A stretch of DNA of 64,000 nucleotides from CAYLPJ01 sp964385465 (GCA_964385465.1 CAYLPJ010000003.1:186001-250000), one strand, 5' to 3'. Shown: positions 42,457 to 51,636, numbered from the stretch's first letter. Translations and numbers: made by a program. The notes: generated from the letters alone by a model not told the origin.

Positions 42457-43140
42457 ATGTCCCCGGCAGCGGACATCGTAAAGTCGGACGAGGAGATCAA
42501 GACGGACGTCACCGCGGAGCTGAGTTGGGATTCCCGCGTGGACGCGTCGGGCGTGGACGTCCACGTCGAGAACGGCGTGGTGACGCTGACGGGCACAGCG
42601 CCCACCATGGGCGCCAAGGCCGGCGCCGGCGCCGACGCGTGGGCGGTGCGCGGCGTGACGCGGGTGGAGAACCGGATCGGCGTCGAGCTTCCGGCGACGC
42701 CCCCACCGCCGACCGACGACACCATTCGTCAAAGCGCCCGGAACGCCCTCCAGTGGAACCCCGACCTGGACGCCTCGGGGATCCGCGCGACGGTCGATCG
42801 CGGCGCGGTGACCCTTTCCGGCAGCGTGCCCTCGCACTGGCAGAAGGGCTTGGCCGACGACGTCGTCGCCGGGCTGCGCGGGGTGATTTCCGTGCTGAAC
42901 AAGCTGGCGGTCACGCCGACCGAACGGTTCGCCGACGAGGTCGTCGGCCGGGACGTCGTCGACGCCCTGGAGCGCAGCGGCGTCGTCGACGCCGACGCCG
43001 TGGACGTCACCGTCACCGATGGGTCCGTCTCGCTGAAGGGAACCGTGCCTTCGGTGGCCGCCCGGGAGGCCGCGTTCCGCGCCGCCGACCGGACCGCCGG
43101 GGTGGTCAACGTTCAGAACGACCTGGTCGCCAGTTCATGA
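42457..43140 (+). CDS. Three-BON-domain protein, cytoplasmic type
   Basis: 227 residues, no signal peptide. Three BON repeats (about 9-80, 84-155 and 158-225), each with the alternating pattern helix 'DEEIKTDVTAELSWDSRVD', strand 'VDVHVENGVVTLTGTAPT', helix, and 'VTRVENRIGV'. BON domains bind phospholipids or support the envelope, as in OsmY or Kbp. ATG 42457 has GAGAGGAG 6 bases upstream; earlier in-frame codons are Arg-rich and unconvincing. A second, secreted BON protein follows 97 bases later. Confidence 0.85.
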   Translation: MSPAADIVKSDEEIKTDVTAELSWDSRVDASGVDVHVENGVVTLTGTAPTMGAKAGAGADAWAVRGVTRVENRIGVELPATPPPPTDDTIRQSARNALQWNPDLDASGIRATVDRGAVTLSGSVPSHWQKGLADDVVAGLRGVISVLNKLAVTPTERFADEVVGRDVVDALERSGVVDADAVDVTVTDGSVSLKGTVPSVAAREAAFRAADRTAGVVNVQNDLVASS

Positions 43141-43237
43141 CCACGCTTGTCGCTGCGCCCCGGGTGGTCCGGGGCGCGCGGACGGCCCGAGCCGTTCGCC
43201 GATATTGCCGCACGTAGAGGAAGGAAAGGACGCAGAC

Positions 43238-44755
43238 ATGAACCACAGAACGCGAACAGAACGGGGCCTTGCGGGCTTGGCGATTCTGGCGCTGATCTTC
43301 GGGGTCGGCCTGGCGGCGATGCCCGCCGATGCCGCCGAGCAGAAGATGACCGATCAGGCCGTCGCCGACGCCATCGAGAACGAGTTCCTCTTCGACCGGG
43401 CCGTGCCCACCAACAACATCGATGTGTCCGTCGCCGCCGGCGTGGCCACGCTGAAGGGCAAGGTCGACAACGTCCTTGCCAAGGACCGGGCGACGAGAAT
43501 CGCCGAGACGGTCAGGGGCGTCAAGGCAGTCGTCAACCGGATCGACGTCGAGCCCCGCTGGGGCCGGATGGACTGGCAGATCGAGCAGGACGCCGAAACC
43601 GCCCTGCTTCGCAATGCCGCGACGGAATCCTGGGAAATCGACGCCGACGTGGCGAACAACGTCGCCACGCTGGACGGCTCGGTCAGCTCCTGGCACGAGA
43701 AGCAACTCGCCGCCAAGGTCGTCAAGGGCGTCCGTGGCGTCAGGGAGGTCGACAATCAACTCGATGTCGACTATGCCGACGAACGCCTGGACGGAGAGAT
43801 CAAGAGCGAGGTCAAGCAGCTCCTCCGCTGGGACGTCCGCGTCGACGACGGGCTGATCGACGTTGACGTCGACGACGGGAAGGTCAAGCTGACCGGTACA
43901 GTCGGCAGCGCGGCCGAGAAGCGTCAGGCCCGCTATAACGCCTGGGTTGTCGGTGTGACGGACGTGGACGCCAAGAACCTGGACGTCGCGCGATGGGCCC
44001 GCGACGAGGACCTGCGCAAGGACAAGTACGTCGACAAGCCGGACAAAAAGATCGAGGACGGCATCGAGCTGGCCATGCTGTACGACCCGCGCGTGCTGTC
44101 CACGAACGTCCAGACGGACGTGTCGGCGGGTATGGCGACGCTTCGCGGCGAGGTCCGCAGCGTGCAGGCGAAGCGGGCGGCCGCCCAGGACGCGCGGAAT
44201 ACGGTCGGGGTCATTCGCGTCAGCAACCGCCTGAAGGTGCGCCCGAACACGCCGACGGACGAGACGATCGAGCAGCGGATCGAGAACGCCCTGCTCGCCG
44301 ACCCCTACGTCGAGCGCTACGAGATCATCGTCACGGTGGTCGACGGTACGGCGTACCTCTCCGGCGAGGTGGACTCCTACTTCGACAAGATGCAGGCGGA
44401 CGACCTGGCCGCGAGCACCTACGGCGTCGAGGAGGTCCAGAACACCCTCGACGTCGACTACGACGAGCCGTTGGCGTACGACCCGTATGTCTATGATTAT
44501 GACATCTACGACTACGACTGGTACGACTACGAGCCCGGCGTGACGTTCAAGACCGACGGCGAGATCAAGGAAGACATCGTCAGCGAGATGTGGTGGAGCC
44601 CCTTCGTCGATTCCGACGAGGTGACCGTCGACGTCGAGGACGGAACGGCCACACTCACCGGCACGGTCGATAGTTGGTCGGAGTACAGTTCGGCCACCGA
44701 GAACGCCTACGAAGGCGGCGCGGTGTGGGTCGACAACGACGTGATCGTCGAGTGA
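43238..44755 (+). CDS. Secreted OsmY-like protein with about six BON domains
   Basis: 505 residues. Signal peptide residues 1-32 (ending MPADAAEQ). Six BON units follow at about 37-100, 110-175, 182-255, 276-345, 350-415 and 445-505. Units five and six are split by a Tyr/Asp linker (about 418-433, DPYVYDYDIYDYDWYDYE). Very acidic overall. The purine-rich site AAGGAAAGGA lies 7 bases before ATG 43238. OsmY-like proteins work in the periplasm as envelope-stress protectors or chaperones; that role is inferred. Probably transcribed with the preceding BON gene; a strong hairpin follows at 44818. Confidence 0.87.
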   Translation: MNHRTRTERGLAGLAILALIFGVGLAAMPADAAEQKMTDQAVADAIENEFLFDRAVPTNNIDVSVAAGVATLKGKVDNVLAKDRATRIAETVRGVKAVVNRIDVEPRWGRMDWQIEQDAETALLRNAATESWEIDADVANNVATLDGSVSSWHEKQLAAKVVKGVRGVREVDNQLDVDYADERLDGEIKSEVKQLLRWDVRVDDGLIDVDVDDGKVKLTGTVGSAAEKRQARYNAWVVGVTDVDAKNLDVARWARDEDLRKDKYVDKPDKKIEDGIELAMLYDPRVLSTNVQTDVSAGMATLRGEVRSVQAKRAAAQDARNTVGVIRVSNRLKVRPNTPTDETIEQRIENALLADPYVERYEIIVTVVDGTAYLSGEVDSYFDKMQADDLAASTYGVEEVQNTLDVDYDEPLAYDPYVYDYDIYDYDWYDYEPGVTFKTDGEIKEDIVSEMWWSPFVDSDEVTVDVEDGTATLTGTVDSWSEYSSATENAYEGGAVWVDNDVIVE

Positions 44756-44817
44756 GCTCGGCGATGGCCGGCGCGGCATGGCCGCGCGCTGAAGACCGCT
44801 CCCGGATCGGGCGAGCC

Positions 44818-44853
44818 AGCCCTGCGCGACGAAGTCCGCGTTCGCGCAGGGCT
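44818..44853 (+). terminator. Strong hairpin after the BON genes, possible terminator
   Basis: Perfect 12-bp stem (AGCCCTGCGCGA pairing with TCGCGCAGGGCT) with a 12-base loop, between the BON protein stop at 44755 and the GH130 start at 44894. No T tract follows, so it may be a factor-dependent terminator or an RNA-stability hairpin rather than a classical intrinsic terminator. Confidence 0.5.
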
Positions 44854-44893
44854 GACCGTCCGACGGGCAGGGGGTGACTGGAGAGGGCGGCGC

Positions 44894-45832
44894 ATGAAAC
44901 CGTTGTTCGAGCGAGATGAACGCAACCCGATCCTGACGGCCGAGGACGTGCCTTCGCCCGTCCAGGCGGTCTTCAACCCGGGCGTGACCGAGCAGGACGG
45001 GCAGGTGGTGCTGCTGGTCCGCGTCGAGAACTCCACGGGCTGCTCCAGCATTCACGTCGCCCGTAGCGAGGACGGCGTGACCGGCTGGACGGTCGAGCCC
45101 GAGCCGCTGCTGAACTACGGCATGCCGGACCTCCGCTACGAGGTCTGGGGCTGCGAGGACCCGCGGGTCATCTGGCTCCAAGAGCAAGGGTGCTGGTACA
45201 TCACGTACACCGCCTATTCGCCCGCCGGCGCGGCCGTGGGGCTGGCGCGCAGCCCCGACCTGGTGAACGTGGAGCGGATCGGGCTGATCTTCTCTCCGAG
45301 CAACAAGGACGCGGCGTTGTTCCCGCGGAAGATCGGCGGGCGGTGGGCGGTGCTGCATCGCCCGGACGCCGGCGACGGGATCGAGAACATCTGGATCGCG
45401 TTCTCGAAGGACCTGACCTACTGGGGCGAGCCGCACTGCGTGCTGGAGGAAGGGCAGGGCCCGGCCTGGGATGCCGTAACGGTGGGCACCGGCCCGCCGC
45501 CGATCGAGACCGACCTCGGCTGGCTGCTGCTGTATCACGGTGTGAAGCTTTACGGCCAGCAGCGGACCTACCGCGTGGGCGCTGCCATGCTGGACAAGGA
45601 CCAGCCCCACAAGGTGATCGCCCGGTCGGGGGAGTCCATCTTCCAGCCGAACGCCCCGTACGAGCTTTCGGGTCAGATGCCCAACGTGGTGTTCCCCACC
45701 GGGACGCTGCTTCGCGGGGACGAGTTGTGGATGTATTACGGCGCGTCCGACACGCGGGTCTGCCTGGCCAGGGCGTCGCTGAAGGACGTGCTGTGCTGCC
45801 TGGACTCTCGCGGCTGCGGGGACGGGTCCTGA
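44894..45832 (+). CDS. GH130-family glycoside phosphorylase-like protein
   Basis: 312 residues. The five-bladed propeller pattern of family GH130 is visible: 'VFNPGVTEQDGQVVLLVRVE', 'EVWGCEDPRVIWL', 'YITYTAYSPAG', 'KDAALFPRKIGGRWAVLHRP', 'WDAVTVGTGPPPIETDLGWL' in outline and 'FPTGTLLRGDELWMYYGASD'. GH130 enzymes use phosphate to split beta-mannosides (mannosyl-glucose or manno-oligosaccharides), releasing mannose-1-phosphate; some members are hydrolases. Exact specificity is not readable. No signal peptide, so cytoplasmic. GGAGAGGG precedes ATG 44894. ligA follows 12 bases later. Confidence 0.88.
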   Translation: MKPLFERDERNPILTAEDVPSPVQAVFNPGVTEQDGQVVLLVRVENSTGCSSIHVARSEDGVTGWTVEPEPLLNYGMPDLRYEVWGCEDPRVIWLQEQGCWYITYTAYSPAGAAVGLARSPDLVNVERIGLIFSPSNKDAALFPRKIGGRWAVLHRPDAGDGIENIWIAFSKDLTYWGEPHCVLEEGQGPAWDAVTVGTGPPPIETDLGWLLLYHGVKLYGQQRTYRVGAAMLDKDQPHKVIARSGESIFQPNAPYELSGQMPNVVFPTGTLLRGDELWMYYGASDTRVCLARASLKDVLCCLDSRGCGDGS

Positions 45833-45844
45833 ACGGAGCCGGCA

Positions 45845-47896
45845 ATGGCTGACAAGCAGGACATGGCCGAGAAGGTCGAGGAGATGACCAAGCGGCAGGC
45901 CCGCAAGCGGGCCGCGGAGCTGCGCGAGGAAGTCGACCACCACGACTACCGCTATTACGTGAAGGACGACCCGGAGGTCTCCGACGCCCAGTACGACGAA
46001 CTCAAGGCCGAACTGGAGGCCATCGATGAGGCGTATCCGGACCTGGTTGCCCCGGACAGCCCCACGCAGCGGGTGGGCGCGCCCCCGCGGGAAGAGTTGG
46101 GCACCGTCGAGCACGAGTCGCCCATGCTCAGCCTCCAGTCCGTTCAGAGGGAAGAGGCGTTTCGGCACTTCTGTCAGACCTGCAAGGACGAACTGGGCAA
46201 GAAGCGACTGTCCCTGGTGGCCGAGCCGAAGTACGACGGGCTCAGCGTCGAGCTGGTGTACGAGGACGGCAAGCTGGCGGCGGCCTCGACGCGGGGCGAC
46301 GGGCAGACCGGCGAGGACGTCACCGACAACGTCCGCACCATCCGCCAGGTCGTCCTGCACCTCCAGGAGTCCAACGCCTCCGTACCGAAGCACCTCGTCG
46401 TCCGCGGTGAGGTGTACATGGACAAGGGGGACTTCGAGGCCTTCAACCGCAAGCAGAAGCAGGCCGGCAGGAAGACGTTCGCCAACCCGCGGAACGCCGC
46501 CGCCGGAAGCCTGCGCCAACTGGACTCCAGCATCACCGCCGAGCGGCCGCTGAAGGTCTTCTTCTACGAGATCGCGCCCTCCTCGAGCCGCCGCCCGGAC
46601 AGCCAGTGGCAGTGCCTGGAGTTGCTCTCGCAGCTCGGCCTGCGGACCAACGAGCTCAGCGAGCGGGTGCCCGGCGCCGATGCGGCCGTGGCGTGGTACG
46701 GGCGAATGTGCGGTCAACGGGAAGACCTGCCGTACGAGATCGACGGCTGCGTGTTCAAGGTCAACAACCTTGCCGACCACCACGAGCTGGGCTCCCGGGC
46801 GGCGAGTCCCCGCTGGGCGGTCGCGTGGAAGTTCGCCTCCCGGCGGAACGTCACGCGAATCAAAGCCATCGAGGCGCAGGTCGGCCGGACCGGCGCGCTG
46901 ACGCCCGTGGCCGAGCTCGAGCCGGTGCACATCGGCGGCGTGGAGGTCGGCAGCGTCAGCCTGCACAACCAGGACGAGATCGACCGCAAGGACATCCGCG
47001 TCGGCGACCACGTGCTCGTCGAGCGCGCCGGCGACGTGATTCCTCACGTGCTGGAGGTCGTCACCAGCAAGCGGAACGGCAAGGAGAAGCGCTACACGCT
47101 GCCGAAGAAGTGCCCGGCTTGCGGGCAGGAGGTCTTCCGGCCGGAGGGGGACGCCATCACCCGCTGCACGAATGCCTCGTGCCCCGCGCAGCTCAAGGAA
47201 AGCGTCAAACACTTCGCCTCCAAGGGCGCGCTGGACATCGACGGGTTGGGCGACAAGCTGGTGGAGCAGTTGGTGGACGGGGGACTGGTCAACGACGTCG
47301 CCGACCTGTTCGACCTGGAAGTCGAGGAGGTCGAGAAGCTCCAGCGCATGGCGCGCAAGAGCGCGCAGAACCTGATCGACGCGATCGAGCAAGGCAAGGA
47401 TACCGCCGACCTTCCCCGGGTTGTGTTCGGCCTGGGGATCCCGCATATCGGCAAGGCGACGGCCCGCGACCTGGCGCGGGGGTTCGGCTCGCTCGATGAG
47501 CTTGCCGATGCCGACGCCGACGATCTGGGCAAGGTGGAGGGCATGGGGCCCGAGATGGTCTCGGCCGTCATCGAGTGGTTCGACAACCCCGAGAACAGGA
47601 AGCTGATCGACAAGCTGAAGCGCCGCGGCATCGACCCCGAGGCGAAGGAGACGGGCTCCAGCCTGGAGGGCATGACCATCGCGCTGACCGGCACGCTGTC
47701 GGCGATGACCCGTGACGAGGCCAAGGACGCCATCCGGCTCCAGGGCGGCCAGGCCACGTCGAGCGTCTCCGGCGAGACCGACCTGCTGGTCGTCGGCGAG
47801 AACCCGGGGCAGAGCAAGACCGCCGACGCCGAGGCCCACGACGTCAAGACCATCGGAGAGGAAGAATTCCTGGAGCTTGTGAGCAGCGGCGCCTGA
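45845..47896 (+). CDS. ligA: NAD-dependent DNA ligase
   Basis: 683 residues, normal length. Joins nicks in replication and repair using NAD+. The N-terminal Ia domain has 'HHDYRYYVKDDPEVSDAQYD'. The adenylation site is in AEPKYDGLS with Lys about 129. The OB fold is followed by a Cys4 zinc finger (CPACG, then CTNASC) at about 420-445, tandem helix-hairpin-helix motifs, and a C-terminal BRCT domain starting 'GMTIALTGTLSAMTRDEAKD'. ATG 45845 has GGAG 6 bases before. It sits between GH130 and a PEBP-type gene. Confidence 0.96.
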   Translation: MADKQDMAEKVEEMTKRQARKRAAELREEVDHHDYRYYVKDDPEVSDAQYDELKAELEAIDEAYPDLVAPDSPTQRVGAPPREELGTVEHESPMLSLQSVQREEAFRHFCQTCKDELGKKRLSLVAEPKYDGLSVELVYEDGKLAAASTRGDGQTGEDVTDNVRTIRQVVLHLQESNASVPKHLVVRGEVYMDKGDFEAFNRKQKQAGRKTFANPRNAAAGSLRQLDSSITAERPLKVFFYEIAPSSSRRPDSQWQCLELLSQLGLRTNELSERVPGADAAVAWYGRMCGQREDLPYEIDGCVFKVNNLADHHELGSRAASPRWAVAWKFASRRNVTRIKAIEAQVGRTGALTPVAELEPVHIGGVEVGSVSLHNQDEIDRKDIRVGDHVLVERAGDVIPHVLEVVTSKRNGKEKRYTLPKKCPACGQEVFRPEGDAITRCTNASCPAQLKESVKHFASKGALDIDGLGDKLVEQLVDGGLVNDVADLFDLEVEEVEKLQRMARKSAQNLIDAIEQGKDTADLPRVVFGLGIPHIGKATARDLARGFGSLDELADADADDLGKVEGMGPEMVSAVIEWFDNPENRKLIDKLKRRGIDPEAKETGSSLEGMTIALTGTLSAMTRDEAKDAIRLQGGQATSSVSGETDLLVVGENPGQSKTADAEAHDVKTIGEEEFLELVSSGA

Positions 47897-47928
47897 GACG
47901 AGGCTATCCGCAGAAGAAGGGACACGCC

Positions 47929-48402
47929 ATGGCCATCCACGTACGCAGTAGCGCATTCGACGACGGGCAGCCGATTCCCGCCAGGTACTCGCAGGACGGG
48001 GACAACGTCTCCCCGCCGCTTCAGTTCGACGGCATCCCGGCCGAGACGGCCGAGTTGGCGGTCATCGCCGACGACCCCGACGCCCCGCGGGACGAGCCGT
48101 GGGTTCACTGGGTGATCTACAGGATCCCCGCCGGGGTGGACCACCTGCCCGAGGGCGTGCCGGCCTCGCCGCGCCCGGATCGCCCGTCGGGGGCGATGCA
48201 GGGGCGGAACACGTCGGGCAACACCGGCTACGACGGCCCGGCCCCGCCGCGGGGTCACGGAACGCACCACTACCACTTCAAGGTCTATGCCCTGGACGAC
48301 GAGCTGGACCTTCAGCCCGGCGCCGACAAGCAGGCCCTGCTGGAGGCAATGGAAGGCCACCTCCTCGACGAGGGCGAGCTGGTGGGCACGTACGAGCGAT
48401 GA
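47929..48402 (+). CDS. YbhB/YbcL family PEBP-like protein
   Basis: 157 residues. Matches the bacterial Raf-kinase-inhibitor-like (phosphatidylethanolamine-binding) family: 'DGQPIPARYSQDGDNVSPPL', 'AVIADDPDAP', 'WVHWVIYRIPAG', 'GNTGYDGPAPPRGHGTHHYH' and 'FKVYALDDELDL'. The anion pocket formed by DPDAP, the paired His and GPAPP.G is intact. Bacterial members have no firmly established role. It overlaps the reductase gene by an ATGA junction (48399-48402), implying coupled translation. Confidence 0.92.
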   Translation: MAIHVRSSAFDDGQPIPARYSQDGDNVSPPLQFDGIPAETAELAVIADDPDAPRDEPWVHWVIYRIPAGVDHLPEGVPASPRPDRPSGAMQGRNTSGNTGYDGPAPPRGHGTHHYHFKVYALDDELDLQPGADKQALLEAMEGHLLDEGELVGTYER

Positions 48403-50372
48403 TCCTGGACGTCGACCGCCACGGGCCCTTCCGGCTGGGCGCGGAGTTCCTGGAGGCCTACCGAGGTCGGCCCGTGCCGTGGGGCTTCGGCGACCTGTCC
48501 CGCGTGACGTACCAGCGGACGTATCGCCGCGAGGGCGAGGACTGGCTGGGCACGTGCCGGCGAGTCATCGAGGGCATGTTCACCGTCCAGCGCGTGCACT
48601 GTCTCGAGCGCGGCCTGTCGTGGGACGAGGCCAGGGCCCGCGCGTTCGCCCGCAACGCCTTCGAGCGCCTCTGGCGGTTCCAGTGGACGCCGCCGGGGCG
48701 GGGGCTGTGGATCATGGGCACGCGGTTCATGGCCGAGCGGGGCGGGGCGGCCCTGAACAACTGCGGCTTCGTCTCCACGCGGGACATCGACACCGACTAC
48801 GCCGGGCCCTTCGTGTGGATGCTCTCGATGTCCATGCTGGGCGTCGGCGTCGGCTTCGACACGCGCGGTGCCGGCCGGGCCACCATCTCGCGCCCCGAGA
48901 CCGGCGATGACCCCCACGTCATCGGCGACAGCCGCGAAGGCTGGGCCGAGGCCGTCGCCCGCCTGCTTCGGGCCTACGCCGGGGAGGGCAGGCTTCCCGC
49001 CCGGTGGGACTTCTCGGAGATCCGCCCGCGAGGGGCCAAGCTCGTCAGCTTCGGCGGCGCCGCCTCGGGCCCCGAGCCGCTGAAACGGATGCTCGAAGCG
49101 CTGGGCAGGCTCCACGACGCCTACGAGGGCCGCAAGGTCGACAGCCGCCTGATCGTCGACACGATGAACATCATCGGCAAGTGCATCGTGGCAGGGGGCG
49201 TGCGGCGGTCGGCCCAGATCGCCTTCGGCGAGCCGGGCGACACGCGGTTCCTCGACCTCAAGCAGGACAGGCAGAAGCTCGCCGACTATCGCTGGGTGTC
49301 CAACAACTCCATCTTCGCCGAGCGCGGCATGGACTACGCCGACGTCGCCCGCCGCACGGCCGACAACGGCGAGCCGGGCTTCCTCTGGCTGGACAACGCC
49401 CGCGCCTACGGGCGCCTGGCCGACCCGCCGAACTGGCTGGACCGTGCCGCAGGCGGGAGCAACCCGTGCGTGGAGCAGACGCTCTGGGACAAGGAGCTGT
49501 GCTGCCTGGTGGAGACCTACCCGGCCCACCACGAGAACATCGAGGACTACCGCCAGACGCTCCGCGTGGCCTACCAGTACGCCAAGACGGTCACGCTGGT
49601 GCCCACGGAAGACCCCGCCGCCAACGCCGTCATGCTCCGAAACCGTCGCATCGGCTGCTCGATGACCGGGATCGTCCAGGCGATCGACCGGTTCGGCTAT
49701 CGGCCGTTCATGCGCTGGTGCGATGAGGCGTACGGCTACGTCCAGCACCTCGACGAGGAGTACTCCAACTGGCTCCGCGTGCCGCGGTCGATCAAGACCA
49801 CCTCCGTCAAGCCGTCGGGCACGGTGAGCATTCTCGCCGGGGCGACGCCGGGCGTCCACTGGGACCACGCGCCCTACTACATCCGGCGGATACGCGTCTA
49901 CGGCGATCACCCGCTCGCCGACATGTGCCGTCGGGCCAACTACCCCGTCGAGCCCGACGCCTACGCCGACAACACGCTCGTGGTGTCCTTCCCGGTGCAC
50001 GTCGAGGGCATGAGACGCTCCAAGGCCGACGTCAGCCTGCGGGAAAAGGTCGATCTCGCCGCACAGATGCAGCGGTACTGGTCGGACAACCAGGTGAGCT
50101 GCACGGCCGAGTTCGACCCCGACACCGAGGCCGGCGAGCTGCCGCACATCCTGCGGGCCTACGAAGACCGCCTCAAAGCCGTCGTGTTCCTGCCGGCCTC
50201 ACGCCACGGCTACGAGCAAGCCCCGTACGAGGCAATCACCCGCGAGCGGTACGAACGGATGCGGTCGCGGATCCGCCCGCTGGAGGGTGATCTGGCCCAC
50301 GAGCACGAGCAGGAGGCCCGATTCTGCGACGGGGGCGTGTGCGACTACGACCCCGCCGGGCAGGCGCCCTAG
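48399..50372 (+). CDS. nrdJ: Adenosylcobalamin-dependent ribonucleoside-triphosphate reductase, single-chain class II type
   Basis: 657 residues. Reduces ribonucleoside triphosphates for DNA synthesis using coenzyme B12. Visible chemistry: a substrate-side Cys in 'LNNCGFVSTRDI' (Cys about 122), the catalytic loop N-P-C-V-E (Asn355, Cys357, Glu359), and the C-terminal redox pair C-x4-C ('FCDGGVCDYD', about Cys643 and Cys648), which matches the spacing of the Lactobacillus leichmannii enzyme. It is shorter than that enzyme (about 739). The ATG overlaps the previous stop. The TAG stop (50370-50372) consists of a TA target dinucleotide plus the first base of an inserted MITE-like element; without the element the stop would be TAA. 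Confidence 0.92.
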   Translation: MILDVDRHGPFRLGAEFLEAYRGRPVPWGFGDLSRVTYQRTYRREGEDWLGTCRRVIEGMFTVQRVHCLERGLSWDEARARAFARNAFERLWRFQWTPPGRGLWIMGTRFMAERGGAALNNCGFVSTRDIDTDYAGPFVWMLSMSMLGVGVGFDTRGAGRATISRPETGDDPHVIGDSREGWAEAVARLLRAYAGEGRLPARWDFSEIRPRGAKLVSFGGAASGPEPLKRMLEALGRLHDAYEGRKVDSRLIVDTMNIIGKCIVAGGVRRSAQIAFGEPGDTRFLDLKQDRQKLADYRWVSNNSIFAERGMDYADVARRTADNGEPGFLWLDNARAYGRLADPPNWLDRAAGGSNPCVEQTLWDKELCCLVETYPAHHENIEDYRQTLRVAYQYAKTVTLVPTEDPAANAVMLRNRRIGCSMTGIVQAIDRFGYRPFMRWCDEAYGYVQHLDEEYSNWLRVPRSIKTTSVKPSGTVSILAGATPGVHWDHAPYYIRRIRVYGDHPLADMCRRANYPVEPDAYADNTLVVSFPVHVEGMRRSKADVSLREKVDLAAQMQRYWSDNQVSCTAEFDPDTEAGELPHILRAYEDRLKAVVFLPASRHGYEQAPYEAITRERYERMRSRIRPLEGDLAHEHEQEARFCDGGVCDYDPAGQAP

Positions 50373-50533
50373 GCTGTGTCTGATAGATCCAATCCGGACT
50401 TCGAGCGTGCGGGATCGCGTCTGGCGGCGTTCGCCTGCATCGGCGATTCGCAGCGGAATCGCCTGCTTCGGCGTCCTTGCCAGCCACGAACCAGCCCGCT
50501 CTCGGGCCGCGGAGCGATATATCAGACACAGCC
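50372..50533. mobile_element. 162-bp MITE-like element with 14-bp terminal inverted repeats and TA duplication
   Basis: Left end GGCTGTGTCTGATA (50372-50385) and right end TATCAGACACAGCC (50520-50533) are perfect inverted repeats; allowing one mismatch they extend to about 18 bp. Each side is flanked by TA (50370-50371 and 50534-50535), the target duplication of the IS630/Tc1/mariner superfamily. The interior has no recognisable transposase, so it looks like a non-autonomous derivative moved in trans by a transposase elsewhere. The left TA plus the first element base form the nrdJ stop codon. Confidence 0.82.
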
Positions 50534-50559
50534 TAAGCGGCCCGCGCGGCGGAGGCCTG

Positions 50560-51636
50560 TCAGGAGACGATCGGGCACCCGACGGCCTTGCACGCGGCCA
50601 TGGAGCCGAGGTTGTTCGCCGCCCGCTCGACGCCGTGGCGTCGGAGAATCGAGGCGGCGATGCTGGCCCGCCTCCCGCTGCCGCAGAAGGTGACGACCTC
50701 CCCGTCGGTGTCCAACTCGTCCACCTTCCCGGGCAGATGGCCGAGGAAGACGTGGACCGCGTTGTCCAGGTGCCCTGCCCGATACTCGTCGATCTTGCGG
50801 ACGTCAAGCACCGTGGGCGCCTCGACCTGTCCCTGGATCCGATCGCGCAACGTGGCGGCGTGGACGACCGCGATGCTGTCGAGTTCCCTTCCCGTGACCT
50901 CCCAGGCGTGCACCCCGCCGCGAAGGTAGCCCGCGATCCGGTCGAAGCCGATTCGCGCCAGGTACCGGACGGCCGTGTCGACGTCCCTTGTGTCCGAGGC
51001 CACGAGCAGGATGTCGTGGTCGTAGTCGAGCAGGTAGCCGGCGTAGGCGGGCAGCATGTCGAGGGGTATGTTCAGGCTTCCGGGCACGAACGCGCCGCAG
51101 AAGGCCTCCGGTTCGCGGATGTCCACGACGACGCCCCGGTCGGCGGCGGCCTGAAAATCCTCGGGGTCCATCGGTCGGGGGTTGGGCAGCTCGGTCAGCG
51201 GCGGGGCCGAACCGTTCTTGTTGTACTGCTCCATCCGCTTGAAGTAGGGCGGGATGTAGTGGTGCTCGGAGGTCTTGTTGCGGATGAACTCGTCGCGGTC
51301 GCCGACCTGGAGGGCCGGGTTTGCCCGCCGCTCGAAACCCAGCGTGGAGAACTCCCTCGCGGCCATGCCGCTGCCGCAGACGCTCCCCGCGCCGTGGGCC
51401 GGGCAGACCAGCACGTGGTCGCCCAGCGGCAGGAGCTTGCCGAAGATGCTGTCGTACAGCAGCCCGGCGACCTCCTCGGCGCGGTCGGGGTAGAAGTCCG
51501 TCCGCCCCACGTCGCCGATGAACAGGGCGTCGCCGGTGAAGGCCGCCACCGCCTCCGGCGAGAAGGCCGTATCCGGCATGACGTTGCTCCCTGTGTTGCT
51601 TGCCACCGGGACAGGCGAAGCCCGGATTCTTCCCAC
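50560..51636 (-). pseudogene. 5'-truncated MBL-fold metallohydrolase fused to two rhodanese domains
   Basis: What remains is the last part of a metallo-beta-lactamase-fold domain ('FTGDALFIGDVGRTDFYPD', then 'LVCPAHGAGSVCG'), followed by two rhodanese domains. The zinc-binding HxHxDH half expected at the front is absent, and the upstream sequence on this strand does not encode it. Rhodanese 1 (about residues 155-245) lacks the catalytic Cys ('LLVASDTRD'). Rhodanese 2 has it in 'FCGSGRRAS'. Intact relatives (about 460 residues) are persulfide dioxygenase or sulfur-transfer proteins. The remaining frame is undamaged; if expressed, the second rhodanese could still work. The first plausible internal ATG is 51579. 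Confidence 0.75.
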
